In this document: positions 9,578 through 22,369 of the stretch, piece after piece
How the letters are laid out: each line of letters opens with the position of its first letter
Numbering within the stretch: position 1 is the stretch's first letter
Assembly: GCA_031213475.1 (NCBI GenBank)
Contig: JARUPZ010000035.1
Location: forward strand, 3,586,953 to 3,650,952
Direction of reading: 5' to 3'
Source: Nereocystis luetkeana
Taxonomy: Eukaryota; Sar; Phaeophyceae; Laminariales; Laminariaceae
DNA: 64,000 nucleotides
Program-made: the position numbers and the translations under genes
Notes under the pieces: generated by a model
Seen by the model: only the letters and a program-made list of their open reading frames with translations
Told to the model about the DNA's origin: nothing
Database searches by the model: none

Positions 9578-12500
9578 CTCTGCGCGCGCTGGTCACAGAC
9601 GGTAGGGTTGACAACACCAAACCTCTAATCATTGTTTCGGTCGCTACTCCGGAGTCTCAAAAATGGTTGAACAACCAATGGGATTGTGCACCAGGCTTAC
9701 TGCTGCAGCTCAACCCCTTTCGGGGGTTGAAACCGTAACGACCAAACCATTCGGGGGTTGAAAACATAACGACCAAACCAATGGTTGGTAACCTTTCGGT
9801 GTCATCATCAACCATCTGTGTAGGAGCAGTGTGAGCGGACGGCCGTACGGGGGTACGGGTAGGATCATGTGTTGCTTGCGCCCGTGCCGTACGTACGAGT
9901 CCTTTGCACTGGAAATCGGACACCATGTCACAGAACATCACCCCCCAATGAAGCAGTGGCCGGTGCTGTAGTAAGCCAGGTTTTCTCCCTTCGGGAGTTG
10001 AAAAGTTTATCAAAAGCCGGTTGTTGAGTTACTACTGTCGTAAATAGGTGTGACATGGTATGATGAGGTATGGTTTGCACCAGGTGAAGCGTTACTACGA
10101 GCGAGGACCGTCGATAAATTTACGATAATTTTATGAGCTGCGGACGCCTATTTACCGTAGAGTACCGCAGAAATTTACGAGAAATTTATGATCTGCGGAC
10201 CCCTGTATACCGTAGCCACGCGTCGTGTATGTCTGTCTGTGTGTTTGCGTCTTCGCGTATGTGTCTGTGGGCGTGCCGGCGTGCATGCATCTATCCGTGT
10301 GTCTGTAGATTGTTTCTTGTGTGTGTATGTGTATTCTTGTGCGCATCTGTGTGTGTTTTGTGTTCTGCGTATGCTGGCGCGGAACGCCGGCGGAAGACGA
10401 CGGTGGTGGCGTTCTCGGCGGTGGCGGTGACGATGGCGATGGCGGTGGCGGTGGTGGCGTGGCGGTGGGTAGCAGTGGCGGTGGGTGGCTTCGACCGGAT
10501 GTGGGTGTCTTGGATGGCGCCCGCGGCGCTGTGGATTTTTTCCACCAGTCATGGCACTCCGAAACATACCGTACCAGATCAAGCAACGTAAATATTACCC
10601 TGGCCTTACTCGTATCATCCACAATTCTAGAGATTTTTCTTGGTGCTTTTGGATGTCGAGGCACACCAAAAACATACCAGGTACCAGATTAGGCACCCAA
10701 AAAAATACAAAGTATACCCTACATACGACGATTCTAGCAGTGTTTTTTTTTTTTTTTGTCAAATCACGGAAAGGCGCCAACCCAACCCAATCCAACCCTA
10801 TATTTGACCAAAACCTACCCCCAACCCTATCCCAGGCTGAGCTAACACCCGAGTGTGACGTCGCCTCGCGTTTTGGATTCTCCTCACAAAAGATGCAGAC
10901 ACCTCAAAAATCGTTTTACAAATATACCAAGTACCTGGTGTATTTTTTCAGTAGTTTTAACTATCATTTTTTCCGGACGGAAAATTCCCGGCAGTTTTTT
11001 TACTCTCCTCTTATTTGCCATGAAGGCCACCAATGAATCGTGGTGCCGCACTCTGAGGGGAAAATTCTCGCTCGATGCGAAAAGCGGCGCAATCGCCGTT
11101 TTCTGGCCCGTTTTGGCTAGGTCGGGTCATGTTTCGGCTTTGGGTCAGAGGTAATGTAGTAAGGATCGGTTGGAGTGGGTCTACACCCGCGCTTTCATCC
11201 CGCTCGGGAATGCTCTCTAGTTTTGATCGCAAAGAAAAAATGTCAGCAGGGAATAGCCGGATCCATGGAAGATACGTCCGGACAAGTTATGCATCTACGT
11301 CTATCATATACCAGTTTTTTTTGTTTTTTTTTTGTGTGTTTTGTTCACATCCCGTTTATCAACTTCGCCCGTCTTTTCTCTCTCCTTCCTATTGCGGGGG
11401 ACCATAGTAAATAGGACCAAATATTGTCAGTAAAAATAGTGAAACATACAGTTTTTTGTGTTACCGTAGGTCCTATTTAATCCCCCCCCCCCTCCCCACT
11501 ACGGCTCATGCCTTCATTGTTATCGCGAGAAGACTGCAGCCCTTTCCTCCCTCGTCGACGCGCGTCGGATCCTACGGACTCTCATTCTGGTGCGTTTATC
11601 TGATCCAAAAGTACGGATATTTGTTTCGCGGTGTACTTACTGGTTGGTGGGTCGGCGGAACCCTCACCCAGTGCCGTTCGCGGAATTTGAAAGTAACCCT
11701 GGGTGGGAATTGCGTCGATATATATTGTACCGCAAACCCCATGAAACGGGGTTGTTGTTGGTACGTCCCCTCCTTTTTAGTATTATAGTTATATGCCCCC
11801 GTTCCAGTTTTTTTGGGGGGTTGCCATCCGCGAGTAACGTGCGCGTATTGGTCCGATTCTAAGGCGAACGAACGACCGTATTTCGCGCTGCGTTTTATAC
11901 GAAAAATATCAAAAAGACGCCACGCCAGCCTTATAGCTGCTGCTGTGAGATCGAAAAAATCGTCCGAATTCGTGTTAGTTGCATGGAGATATTTTACTTT
12001 TTATTAGTTATCAGGACCTAAATTTGGCGTACAATCATAGGGGGATACATGGTGTTTGCGTCCGTCGGGAGTTCTGAGTACTACCAGTCTGACCCGATAT
12101 ATAGGAACAGTTGGACATGTACATATCCAATCTCAACCGTCCTTATATTTTGGGTCAGGATGGTATGCATCACGTATTACTATGTATTACCATGTACGAC
12201 TGTGTACTATTAATATTACGGTGGGCCATAGTAAAATAGGACCAAATGTTGGTAAAAAAATCGAAATATATATACCATGTAGGTTTTCGTCTGTACCGTA
12301 GGTCCTATTCAATATGGTCCCCCGTAATACCATGTTTTACTATGCCCTCCCGCAATGGCTGCTGTACCGTGACATGCAGCGCCCTTGCCCCTCAACGCTA
12401 CCAAAAAGCTGGTTGGTTGTTGCTGCTGTCTTGCACGGGTTAGATTCTATCTGTTTTTTTCTTCGGACGAAGGTGATGGTGAAAACAGCCCCCCTCTCCC

Positions 12501-15500
12501 GCCTTCTCCTCGCCTCCGCCACCGCCTCCGCCGCCACCGCCTCCGCCGCCCCCCCCCCCCCCTCCCCCCCCCCCCCCTCCCCTCCCTTCCTCCTACGAAA
12601 ACTATCGGGGACAACGTTTATCCAGTCGAGTTCGCTGCCCCTACCAACGCCGCCGCCGTCGCCGCCGCCGCCGCCACCGCCGGTTGGCTCAATGCATCGT
12701 CCCCGAGGGTCCGCTCACCTTGGAAGTCGAAATCATGGCACTGCTGGTACTCGTTGCCTCCATTTTCCTAAGGTATAGTTGTTGTTGTTGCTGTTGTTGT
12801 TTCTCACATTAGATCTCAAAATCAAGGGAGTCCGTTGTCACACAAAAGGTGCTGGATCCCCTAGGAATATCCGAAAAACCATGAAAAACAAAATGAAAAA
12901 TCGGCGAAGACGAGGAAGGCGCACGCACACTTGAAATTCAATCACTGTGCAAAAGCTGGACTGACATGGCCGCGGGTATCCACTCAACTGCGGCATAGAG
13001 TTCCCCCCCCGTTCCCACACCTAATCAACTCGTGGCTGCTGGCTTACAGCGGTTGTTGTCCGGAGTGCTGTCTGCGCCGTACGAAATGCACGGTAGTCGT
13101 GAACACAGAGAGGAACGCGCCCTGCATCTGGGGTGCTGTCAGAGTGTCGACTCGCCGACATGTAGAGAAAAAAAGAGCAATTAAATATAGAACCATGTAC
13201 GTATCAACGATCGCCACGCCTTCCCGGACTGTCTGACAAAAGGTGCAGCACGGCTAAAATGGAGCGTCCCTGAGAATTGAGGGGGGTCGTTCCCCATGAA
13301 GAGTACACAACTCGCTACCACCACAAAAGCTAGTGACGTAAATAACAGATGCTACTGCCCCGGAAAATATCCGGAAAGAAACGATGGTTGCTGCTCTCGT
13401 GATGGTGCACGCGCCGGTCGTGGGTCTCCGTGTGCCGTCCTTCTGTCGTTCTCCATTGGCCGCTCCATCGCCTAAGCCCACTCGGCCCGCTCCTTCGCAC
13501 GTGCTCTCGGTGCCCCTCCCTTCCAGTCGGTTCCCCCCTTCTCCCCCGTCCCATAGACGAAGTGCTCCTCGCAGCTTGCGATTCTGATTTCAAAAACAAA
13601 AAATATATATCTCGCAGGGTGAGGTCAATCCGTCTCTTCTCCGCTCGTTGACTTTCAGTCTCCCTGCTCCGTCGGCGTCCAATCCAGCCTCCTGCCGGCG
13701 CAGTTGGACTGCTGTGCAGTAAGTTTGGTTCATGGTGGCGCCCGCCTCCGCGCACGGAGATCCCGATCGTGCGTTTGCTGCTTAGCCGCTGCTTGCCTCA
13801 GAAGGACACGCGAATCGTAGGTGTCCGTGCCTGACGCACCACGTACGTCCCACCTTTGTTGTTACGCCCAAGCCTCGCGGCCACACGCAGCAACGAGAAC
13901 GTGTATCACTCCTTGAGGGTGAGTCCGACCTTACACCCGCCAGAAAGACCTACCCCACTCACCATAAACCTGATAGGGCATGCCTCGCAGCATGCCTTGC
14001 CGAGGCAGCGAGGGGAGCGAAGTGTAGGGGTACTGGGTGTACTGGTGTACCCGACATCGACCGATGTGCCGTCTAAAACGAGCTCAGATGAAAAAAAATC
14101 AAGAAAACGCCGCGACAAAAGTTGTGAAACCCGATATTGTGTTTTCAGGATTCGTTTCAATTCGTTCCGAATTCGCTCTTTCGTTTTCGTTTTCTGGTGT
14201 TCCCAATTTTCAATTTTCGACCCTATTTCGTACCAGGTACTATTCATCGAGAACAATATTTTTAGTTCGTTTCCCACTCTACATTTCGATTCATTTTCAA
14301 TTTTTACATACCTGCTAGTACGGGGGGCCATAGTTGACAGGGCCAAATATTGTTAGTAAAAATGGTTAAGCATATAGGTTTTTATCTATACCATAGGTCC
14401 TGTTAACTATGGCCCCCCGTAATAGTATTTGTTCTGTTCCCTTTTTTGTCTTTCTTGGTTTGATTCATTTTTTGAAGTTTGGTTCGATTTCGTTTTCTCA
14501 GAATTGTCGGCCGGCCACCCCTCAATGTGGAATCGATTGTTAACTCGGCCCTGCCTGGCATGGTGGCGACAGTGCCGGCCGCCGCAGCACCGCTCCCCGA
14601 CGAGCGCTGTGTACGAAACACCGGCCTGCATGCGGTCCCGCCAGCAGGTCGCAGCCTCCGTTGCCTTGCAGAATTCGGAGATGGTCGTGGTGTGGTGTGG
14701 TGTGGTGTGGTGTGGTGTGGTTTGGTGTGGTGTGGTGTGGTGTGGTGTGGTGTGGTGTGGTGTGGTGTAGTGGTGCGGTGTGGTGCGGTACGTTGTGTTG
14801 GGCTGCGCGGTGTTGCGCGTCCTGGGCTGGGCTGGCCTGCGCCGTGCGGTGCGGTGCGGTGCGGTGCGATGCGACCGCGCTTGGGGTTGGGTTCTGACTT
14901 GGGCTTGATTGAGCTCGGCTTTGGGCTTGGGCTTGGGCTGCTGCGCGCCGGCGCCGGTGCCGCGCCGCGCGCCAGTCCTCATAACGCTAGCCCTCATTCC
15001 TCATCACAACGGCCCTTTTCTGTCTGACGTCTTCCTGGTGTTAGATAACGAAGACGAGGCTGGACCCGGCGTGGCAGACGGTCGCGGAGCGTGCTCAGGG
15101 GCTTGTCGCGGATTGGGCGGAGGCCAGCGAGAGGATGGTGAGTGAAATGAGCCCACGAGGACGCCGGTCCGTTTTGCGGATAACGCCTCTAGCATTTTTT
15201 CGAGAACCTGGGAATTGCGAAATGTTGCCGGCAAACGTTCTCTATAGCATTTTCCTTCTGCGAATAATGCCTCTTGCATTTGCTCGAAAACATGGGAACT
15301 GTTTTTTTTGCCGGTAAGCGCTCTCTACAAATTACTTGATATCCCGGGAATTGCTAGATGTTCCCAGAAAACCTGGGAATTGCTAAATGTTACCAAGGCA
15401 CCGGTTAACATGTACCGACACGACGAGATGAAAGCGAGAGATAGTCGCGGAGGGCGCTGAGAGAGGCCAGCGAGAGGGCGTTGAGAGAACCCGATCACGC

Positions 15501-18500
15501 GTATTTTCGTTCACGGGGCGAGAGCTTTATAAGCGCTGGCGGACGACGTGTTGTACTGTTTTGCCTTGTCGACGACACGGCGCGGTGGTGATTGGTTGGA
15601 TAGTAAGATAATTGGTCGGTCGGTTAGTCGCGTCAAATGGTTGAAAACGCTTGAAAGTTATATGGTTGATTGCTTTCCGTCGGTCAACCCTTTGCTATGT
15701 ACTTGTTACAATTTCACAACTAGAAGGTACAACTTCAAGTCTGGGGTGAAAGGTTTCACTTTTCTGTTGTTGTGGTTGAAAACCTTGGGGCTTGCGCCAA
15801 TTGTTGTTGAACCGCTTGTTAGTGCGCCGCGTATTGTTGCTGCGCCGCTTGTTTTTGGCGCCGCGTGTTGTTTTCGGGGCTTATTATTGCGCCGCTAGTT
15901 GCCACGCCGCTTGTGTTGCTGCGATGCTCTTCACTGCTGGGGGGGGGGGGTTTCCCCCTAGCGGGGGCTGCTACGTACGAAAGTGACCGACCGGGATTTT
16001 TTTCCCACATCAATTTCGTTCATTTTTTGTCGTCTCGACGACCCGAAAAAAAACAAGGTTGGGACCGGCAACCGTTTCAGCCAGGCCTACGTTAACCTTC
16101 GCCGAGATGGCGTGCCGTTCAGGGGGGCCGGGGGCGGCTCAGGCGGCGGCGCCTTTAGCAGCCATGGTGGTAGCAGCATTGGCGGGTTTGGCGGAGGCGG
16201 TGCCAGCGCAGGGATGGGGAGCGGCGGCGGTGCCTTCGCCAGCTCAAGCTCAAGAGGGGCTCGCGCTTCGGCTACTAGTAGGGGGCTGCAGCCGGGAGAC
16301 GAGGGGTACGACGAAGAGGCGGACCTTGCGGCCGCTATCATGGCCAGCAGCCTCTCGGCCGCGGGTGGGGGCGGTGGTGGTCAGGGCGGTGGCGGACCGG
16401 TGGACTTGTCTGCTGCTGCTGGTGAGGGACCCCGGAATTGGTAACAGCGTTTTTCTGTTTTGTCTCGAATGGGGTGGCGTTATGGGGTGGGGGAGGGAGG
16501 GGAGGAGAGGGGACGGGGGGGGGGGGGAGGGGTGTACTCGATGTCATGCATGACCGTAGTTATATGACTATAGACCCTCGCATCCCTACAATGCCGGGAC
16601 GGAGCACGTCGGGTTTCACCGACCAGGCAGACATTGTTTGCACCAAGCGTGAAGCACCGTTAAATGTCCGGCGGCGAGTCGCATGAAGGGTGTGCTGCAT
16701 CCTATTAAGAAGCGCTTGTGAGGCGGACTAGCACACATGGGTGACAGCTTCGATGGGTTTATTTATTTTCCGGTGTCACAACTTACAGAGACAGCAATAG
16801 CAGTACTATGTAACTGCCACTTGGGTGCCTTACCATAGACGCTACGTGACGCAATCATTCCCTTGCGCGGAGTAAACGTCCTGCACCCCGCACAAATTAT
16901 CTCTCTATAACTCGATCGCCAGTTGTGACCGACCGCCAAAACAAAACAAACAAAACTGTACCCTGGTTGTCCAGCGCATGTGGTGAGCGGCATGTTTTAC
17001 AGTGTCGTTGCCAGCCGACGCCCACTCAGCCTATATATAGTACATACGGGGGGAGAGGGGGCTGTAGCCGGGACCGGACGGACTACGTTCTGCTTGCGCT
17101 TGCCGTTAGACGGCGTGTTTTGCGCTGATGGGTTTGTTTTGCTTTCATTTCTCGCCGTTTCGGTGATCGCCGGTTCAGATATCTCGCAGCTGACGCATTT
17201 GTATTGCTTTTCATACATTTTTTCCACCACCGCCCCGCCCGGTTGTTGACGAGATGCTTTGTGTGTTGTTAGAAGTGTTCGTGTGCGCGTGCGTGAGAGA
17301 GGCAGTGCAAGTGTGTGTATGTTGTGCGATAGCTGGTGTACCGGTGTGAGTTTCTGTGTGTACCTTGGTGTGCGGCTTGCTACACGGCACTACCACGATG
17401 CTGCTGCTGTGCACTTCGTACCGGCCCTTCGGGACCTTAACCTGTCTCTCATCGGTTCTTTGATGACGGAGGGGGATATTTAAGAGTGATCAGGACCCAT
17501 CATACCGTCATATACAAAGAAAAAACTTCTGGTATATATTCTGTTAATGGTATTCTACGAAGCATATTGTCCTGATCGCTATGTTCCGCCGTAGCAGTGC
17601 GTATGTTATGGCACACAGACGCACACGCCTGCGCGCTTACACAAGCACACACGCACGCACGTACGCACGTACATACACTACAAACACTACCGTACACCCT
17701 AACACCTTACTCTCCGCACTTTCCCGCACGCATTCAACCTTTAACTCGCCCCTCCCACCCCTACCCTTACCCCTCTCCCTATTCTTACCCCTACTCCTTC
17801 CCCCTACCAAGCACCCCTACCCTTGCTCCTACTATTATCTCTACCACCACCCCTATCCAAGTATCTCTAGCCCTACCCCTAACCTTACCAAGTTTCTCTA
17901 CCCCTACCCCTACTCCTGTTCTTACCCTTACCCCTACTCCTGTTCTTACCCCTCCCCCTGCCCCTATTTTATTACCCCTTCCCCTATCCTTACCACGTAT
18001 CTCTACCCCTACCCCTGTCCTCACCAACCATATCTACCCCTATACCAAGCATCTCTAGCCCTACCCCTATCCCTACCAAGTTTCTCTACCCCTACCCCTA
18101 CTCTCGTTCTTACCCCCACTCCTACCCATATTCTTACCCCGCATCCCGTTCCTATTCTTACCCCCACCCCTACTCCTATTCTGACCCATACCGCTGTCCC
18201 TATTCTCACCCCTTCCCCGATACCAAGTACCGCCACCCCTATTTTTGCACTACCCTTGCCCCTACCCCTTTTTAAAGCGGACGGTGACCTGCTAAGTATG
18301 GTCCCGCCTACGGTTGAGGCGCTGATGGACATCATGGAGGGAAGCCGGGACCTGACCGAGCTGCTAGACAACGAAGTCGCGCCTGACGTGGTGGATCAGA
18401 CGAGGGGACTCGTGGAGCAAGTGGTGAAAAAGGTGGGACGTAACTACCGCACGCAGTTGATACAGAGGGTAAGGGCGTCGTCCGTGAAGTGTCGCTTCGT

Positions 18501-20175
18501 CGTCGGTTTTCCAGACGGAGGAGTTAAACTACGGATACATGAACCCCTCCCCGCCCCCCCCCCCCCTCCCCCCCGTTGCCACATACATGTCGCGCGTTAA
18601 CGAAGGTGGAGGAGCTAGGGCGGGGAGGCAATTCGGACGAGAAAGACATGGACCGTTACCTCAAAGCACACGACGACCTCCAGACCGTGCTTCGCGTGTA
18701 CGAGGGGGTGCTGGACGGTAACGAGACCTTGCCCCTCCAGCACGGAACAGATCCAGCCCCTGCTTCTGACGGAGCAGCGGCGGTGGCGGCGGCGGTGGGT
18801 AACGGTAGCAGCGGTGGTGGTGGTGGTGGTGGTGGTGGTATTGGTGGTGGTGGTGGTGGAGGTGGTGGTGGTGGCGGTGGTGGCGGTGGTGATGGTGGCG
18901 GTGGTGGTGGTGGCGGCGACGGTGCTAGTGGTGGTGGACGTGGTGGTGGCGGTGGCGGTGGCTTTAGCAGCGAAGACGAAGAAGAGGTTGTGGAACGAGG
19001 CGCGGGAGGCGATGCTGTGAAAAAGAAGAAGCGGGGGACCAGCGGCGGGGGTCGACGCCGCCACCGGCGCTCAAGCAGGGATAGCGCGGGCAGCAGCGGG
19101 CGACGCTCCAGCAGAGATAACAGCGGGGGGGGGAGCAGCGGGAGGAGCAGCCCCGCGAAGGGGAACCTGCTGGACCTCGAGGAGAACACGCCTCTGGAGA
19201 TGGGCATGGCCGGGGAGGGGGGGATGATGGTGGCCTACAGCGCGGGACGGTTCAGCGCTAACAGCGCGAACTTGGGGGGCGGCGGTGGCAGCGTTAGCGG
19301 CGGCGGCGGCCAGGCCGTGTTCGATAGCGCGTCGAGCGCGGCGCAGGGGAGCACCACCGCGAGCAACTTTGCCAGCGACACCGGGGCGGTGTACGGGAGC
19401 AACCAGTTCAATAGCAACAACGGGGGGGCAGCCAGTGAAAGCGGCTCGGGCTTTGGTGAGAGAGATTCGCTTGTTGGATTTGTTGGTCTTTTTTTCTGTC
19501 TCCTTTTATACTTGATTGTTTTGTTGTTTTTCTTTCTTTGTTATTTACAAAGCTTTTTTTTTCCTTTGTTCTCCTTTTATTCTTTTTTTTCTTGTTTTTT
19601 CTTGTTTTCGGTTTTGTTTTTTTTTCAGTTTTTTTTTCAGTTTTTTTTTTTTTCTCTTTTTAACGTCCAGCGGCGCCACTGCGAGGCTCAGGGGGGGGGG
19701 GGGGGGTAGTCGATAGGAGAGACGTACTCGATCTCATGCACGACCGTAGTCGTGAGACACATAGACCCTCGCGTCCCTAAAATGCCGGGACGGGGGGGGG
19801 GGTAGTGAGAGGGACAAGGTTCGTTCTTGGTTTTTATTTTTACGAGGCGCTGCTGCGCGGTTTTCGGCGAAGGCGTTTAGGGAGAGGGGGGGGGGGGGGG
19901 GGGGGGGAGGCGGTGAGTGTGGAGGTTTTCGCCCCCCTTGGGGTGTGGCGGTTGAGCACACGAGCAACCCTGTGGGAGTGAGACGATTTCGTTACCAGCC
20001 CTACCGTCGGGGGGGCCAGGGGGCCAGAACGACACTAGTCGTGCACTACGTAAACGTCGTCTATTACGCGCCTGCAGGCAGGCATCCGGTTGTAGAAGAT
20101 TCCGTATTGTACGTTGTAGTAATTGTAGTATCATAGTAGTATTGGAGAAGTAGCAGTAACATTAGCAGTGTAGTG

Positions 20176-20208
<33 letters not shown>

Positions 20209-22335
20209 TTACGGGGGGCCATAGTTAACAGGACCAAATAATGTCAGTAAAAATGGTTAAACATATAGTTTTTTTTTGTATACCTTAGGTCCTGTTAACT
20301 ATGGTCCCCCGTAATAGTATAGTGTTGATATAAATAGCCCCCCTTTTCCTGCCTGTATGTGGGCGAGGTTTACGGTCCGAAACCAAGAGCAAACACCCAA
20401 CGAAAATGCTGCTATTTTGCCTGTTGCGGCGATATCGTCAACGCTTCACCCCCTTTAGGACCGCACCCACGTTTTAGGGCACGAAACTATGTGGAATTTG
20501 TGTGGGATAATGTTTGCAGCTATTACGCGACTAATCCCCGTTTCCGCCCCCTCCCTCCGTCCCTCCCTCCCTCCCTCCCCCCCCCTCCTTCCCTCCCTGC
20601 TTCTGCCGCGCTCAGCCCAAACAGACCCGTTCGCGGTGTTCGCGAGCGCGCCAGGCGCCGCCGCGCCCAACGCGCCGGGGCCGAGCGCCCAAGCCCCCCT
20701 AGGCCCCGCGCCGCGCCCTTTCGCCGGGTCTTTCGCTGGCGGCGTGCCCGAGAAACAGTCGGCCTTTATCTCGGTGACCTCGTCTAACGCTCCGAGAAGA
20801 AGACCGACTCAGCAGCCCCCTTCGGATTTCGCGTCCTGGATGTCGTCCGTCAGGGAGACGGGTCCGAGCGCGGGGGCTCCTTTCGCTCCGTCCCCCCCCT
20901 CCGGGTTCGGTGCGAACGGTCTTGGCGGCGGAGGCGGGGGGCTGGGAGGTATCGGGCGGCAGAAGTTGTTCGTCGTGAGCGAGTCGGCTTCGTTTCATTC
21001 GAGCAACGGCGGCGCCGATAGTAGTTTTGGGGGTGGTGGTAGCAGCTTTGGCGGTAGTGCTTTTGGCGGTAGCGGTTTTGGCGGTGGGGGAGGAGGGGGA
21101 GGGGGAGGTGGGGGGGGAGGAAACTCGGCAACTTCTAGCACCAACGTAGGACCCGTTTCCATTGCCGAAGGAAGTGGGGCGGCAGGAGCGGGGGGGGGCT
21201 CTAACCCGTTCGGGTTGGTGCAGCCGATCGCTACCGCGTCGGGCGGGTCAGCTTCGCAGGATTGGCAAGCAGCGGGTGGTGCCGCGCCGAGGGGAGAGGC
21301 GTCGGACCCGTTCTCCGTTGGCTCTTCCACCGCCGCAGCTCGTGGCGGTGGCGGCGTAGGTGTGGGCGCTGGAGGGCACGGGCCGGGGCTCCTGGGGGGA
21401 GGAGCGGCGGGGGCGGGGGGCGTGGGGGGTACCGACTGGTCCTTGGGCACACCATCATCGGGGGCGGGCTTCCGACCTCCATCAGGGTCAGGAAGTGGAT
21501 CGGTTACCGACCTGTTGCCGAGTCAGGGTCAGCAGCAGCAGCAGCAGCAGTTTTTGTCGACAGCGTCGTCTACGTCGTCCGTGATGCCGTCATTTTCCGG
21601 TCCCGGCCAGGGCCGGCGACAGCCGCAGGGTCAAGCGCAAGCGCAAGTGCAGCCGCAGGGTCAAGCGCAGGCATTGTTGCAGTCTCAACAAGGGCAGCAG
21701 CAGCAGCAACTGCATTCGAATCAGCAGCGGCAGCAGCAGCAGCACCACCACCAACGATCACCACCTCAGCGGCAGCAGCAGCAGCAGCAGCAGCAAAGCT
21801 TGGACCCGTTCGCCGGCGCCATCGTACCGGCCGGTGGTGATACCACCGGTGGTGGCTTCACAAATGCGACTCCATTCGGACCAGACAACGTCGACCCGTT
21901 CGCGCAGCCGATATCAGCGCCAGCCCCGATAACGGGCTCCTCCGTCCTGACGGCAGCTTCTGACGGCTTTGGGTCCGGCGCGTCGCGAAATGCGACGGGG
22001 TCGGGGGACGCTGGGGTCTTCTCTCAGGCGTCGCTGGTCCAGCCGGGCGGTGCGGGGGCCGGTAGTAATCCGTTTGATGACCCTTCTTTGGCCGTGTTTA
22101 ATGCGCAGCCGCAGCAGCAGCGGCAGCAGCAGGTTCCTCAGCAACAAGGCCTTCAGCAGCGGCAGGCTCCTCAGCAGCGAGGTCTTCACCAAACACAGCA
22201 GCATCCTCAGCAACAGGGGCAGATGTTCCCCCAACAGCAGCCGCCTCAGCAGCAGCAGCAGCAGCCGCCTCAGCAGCAGCAGCAGCAGCAGCAGCCGCGA
22301 CCGCGATCTCGACAACATCAGCAGCAACAGCCACC

Positions 22336-22369
<34 letters not shown>

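Larger units (their letters stand above)
8491..15044. other. Long intron of the VHS-GAT gene, repeat-rich
   Basis: This 6.5 kb intron splits the VHS domain. It holds a CAG/GCA microsatellite (8579-8602), degenerate tandem repeats (8915-9245), a CTG microsatellite (9546-9578), repeat R1 copy 2, GT- and GGTGGC-rich tracts (10200-10490), three TA-flanked MITEs, C-rich tracts near 12549-12590 and a GGTGT array. I see no convincing nested gene. Confidence 0.6.
16422..18277. other. Intron of the VHS-GAT gene
   Basis: Starts with the donor GTGAGG and ends with TTTTTAAAG. It contains a G run, an R2 repeat copy, a CA/CGCA-rich stretch (17620-17690) and the CCCCTA-rich tract at 17750-18270. No nested gene is evident. 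Confidence 0.5.
19456..20615. other. Last intron of the VHS-GAT gene
   Basis: Bounded by GTGAGA and CTCAG in phase 1. It contains a T-rich tract (19540-19660), an R2 repeat copy, a G run at 19890-19907, a GTA/TAG microsatellite (20170-20205), a full MITE and a C/T-rich tract (20550-20600) before the acceptor. Confidence 0.6.

Noticed and set aside
14407-14997. Minus-strand frame of 196 codons rich in Thr, Pro and His
   Set aside because: It is produced by the GGTGT array and its flanks; there is no start context, domain or splice logic.
17581-18277. Long plus-strand frame rich in Pro, Tyr and Leu before the GAT exon
   Set aside because: It is the translation of the CCCCTA tract. The real exon begins at 18278, where phase and composition change.
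20995-21450. Minus-strand Pro-rich frame
   Set aside because: Antisense shadow of the Gly-rich coding exon of the VHS-GAT gene.
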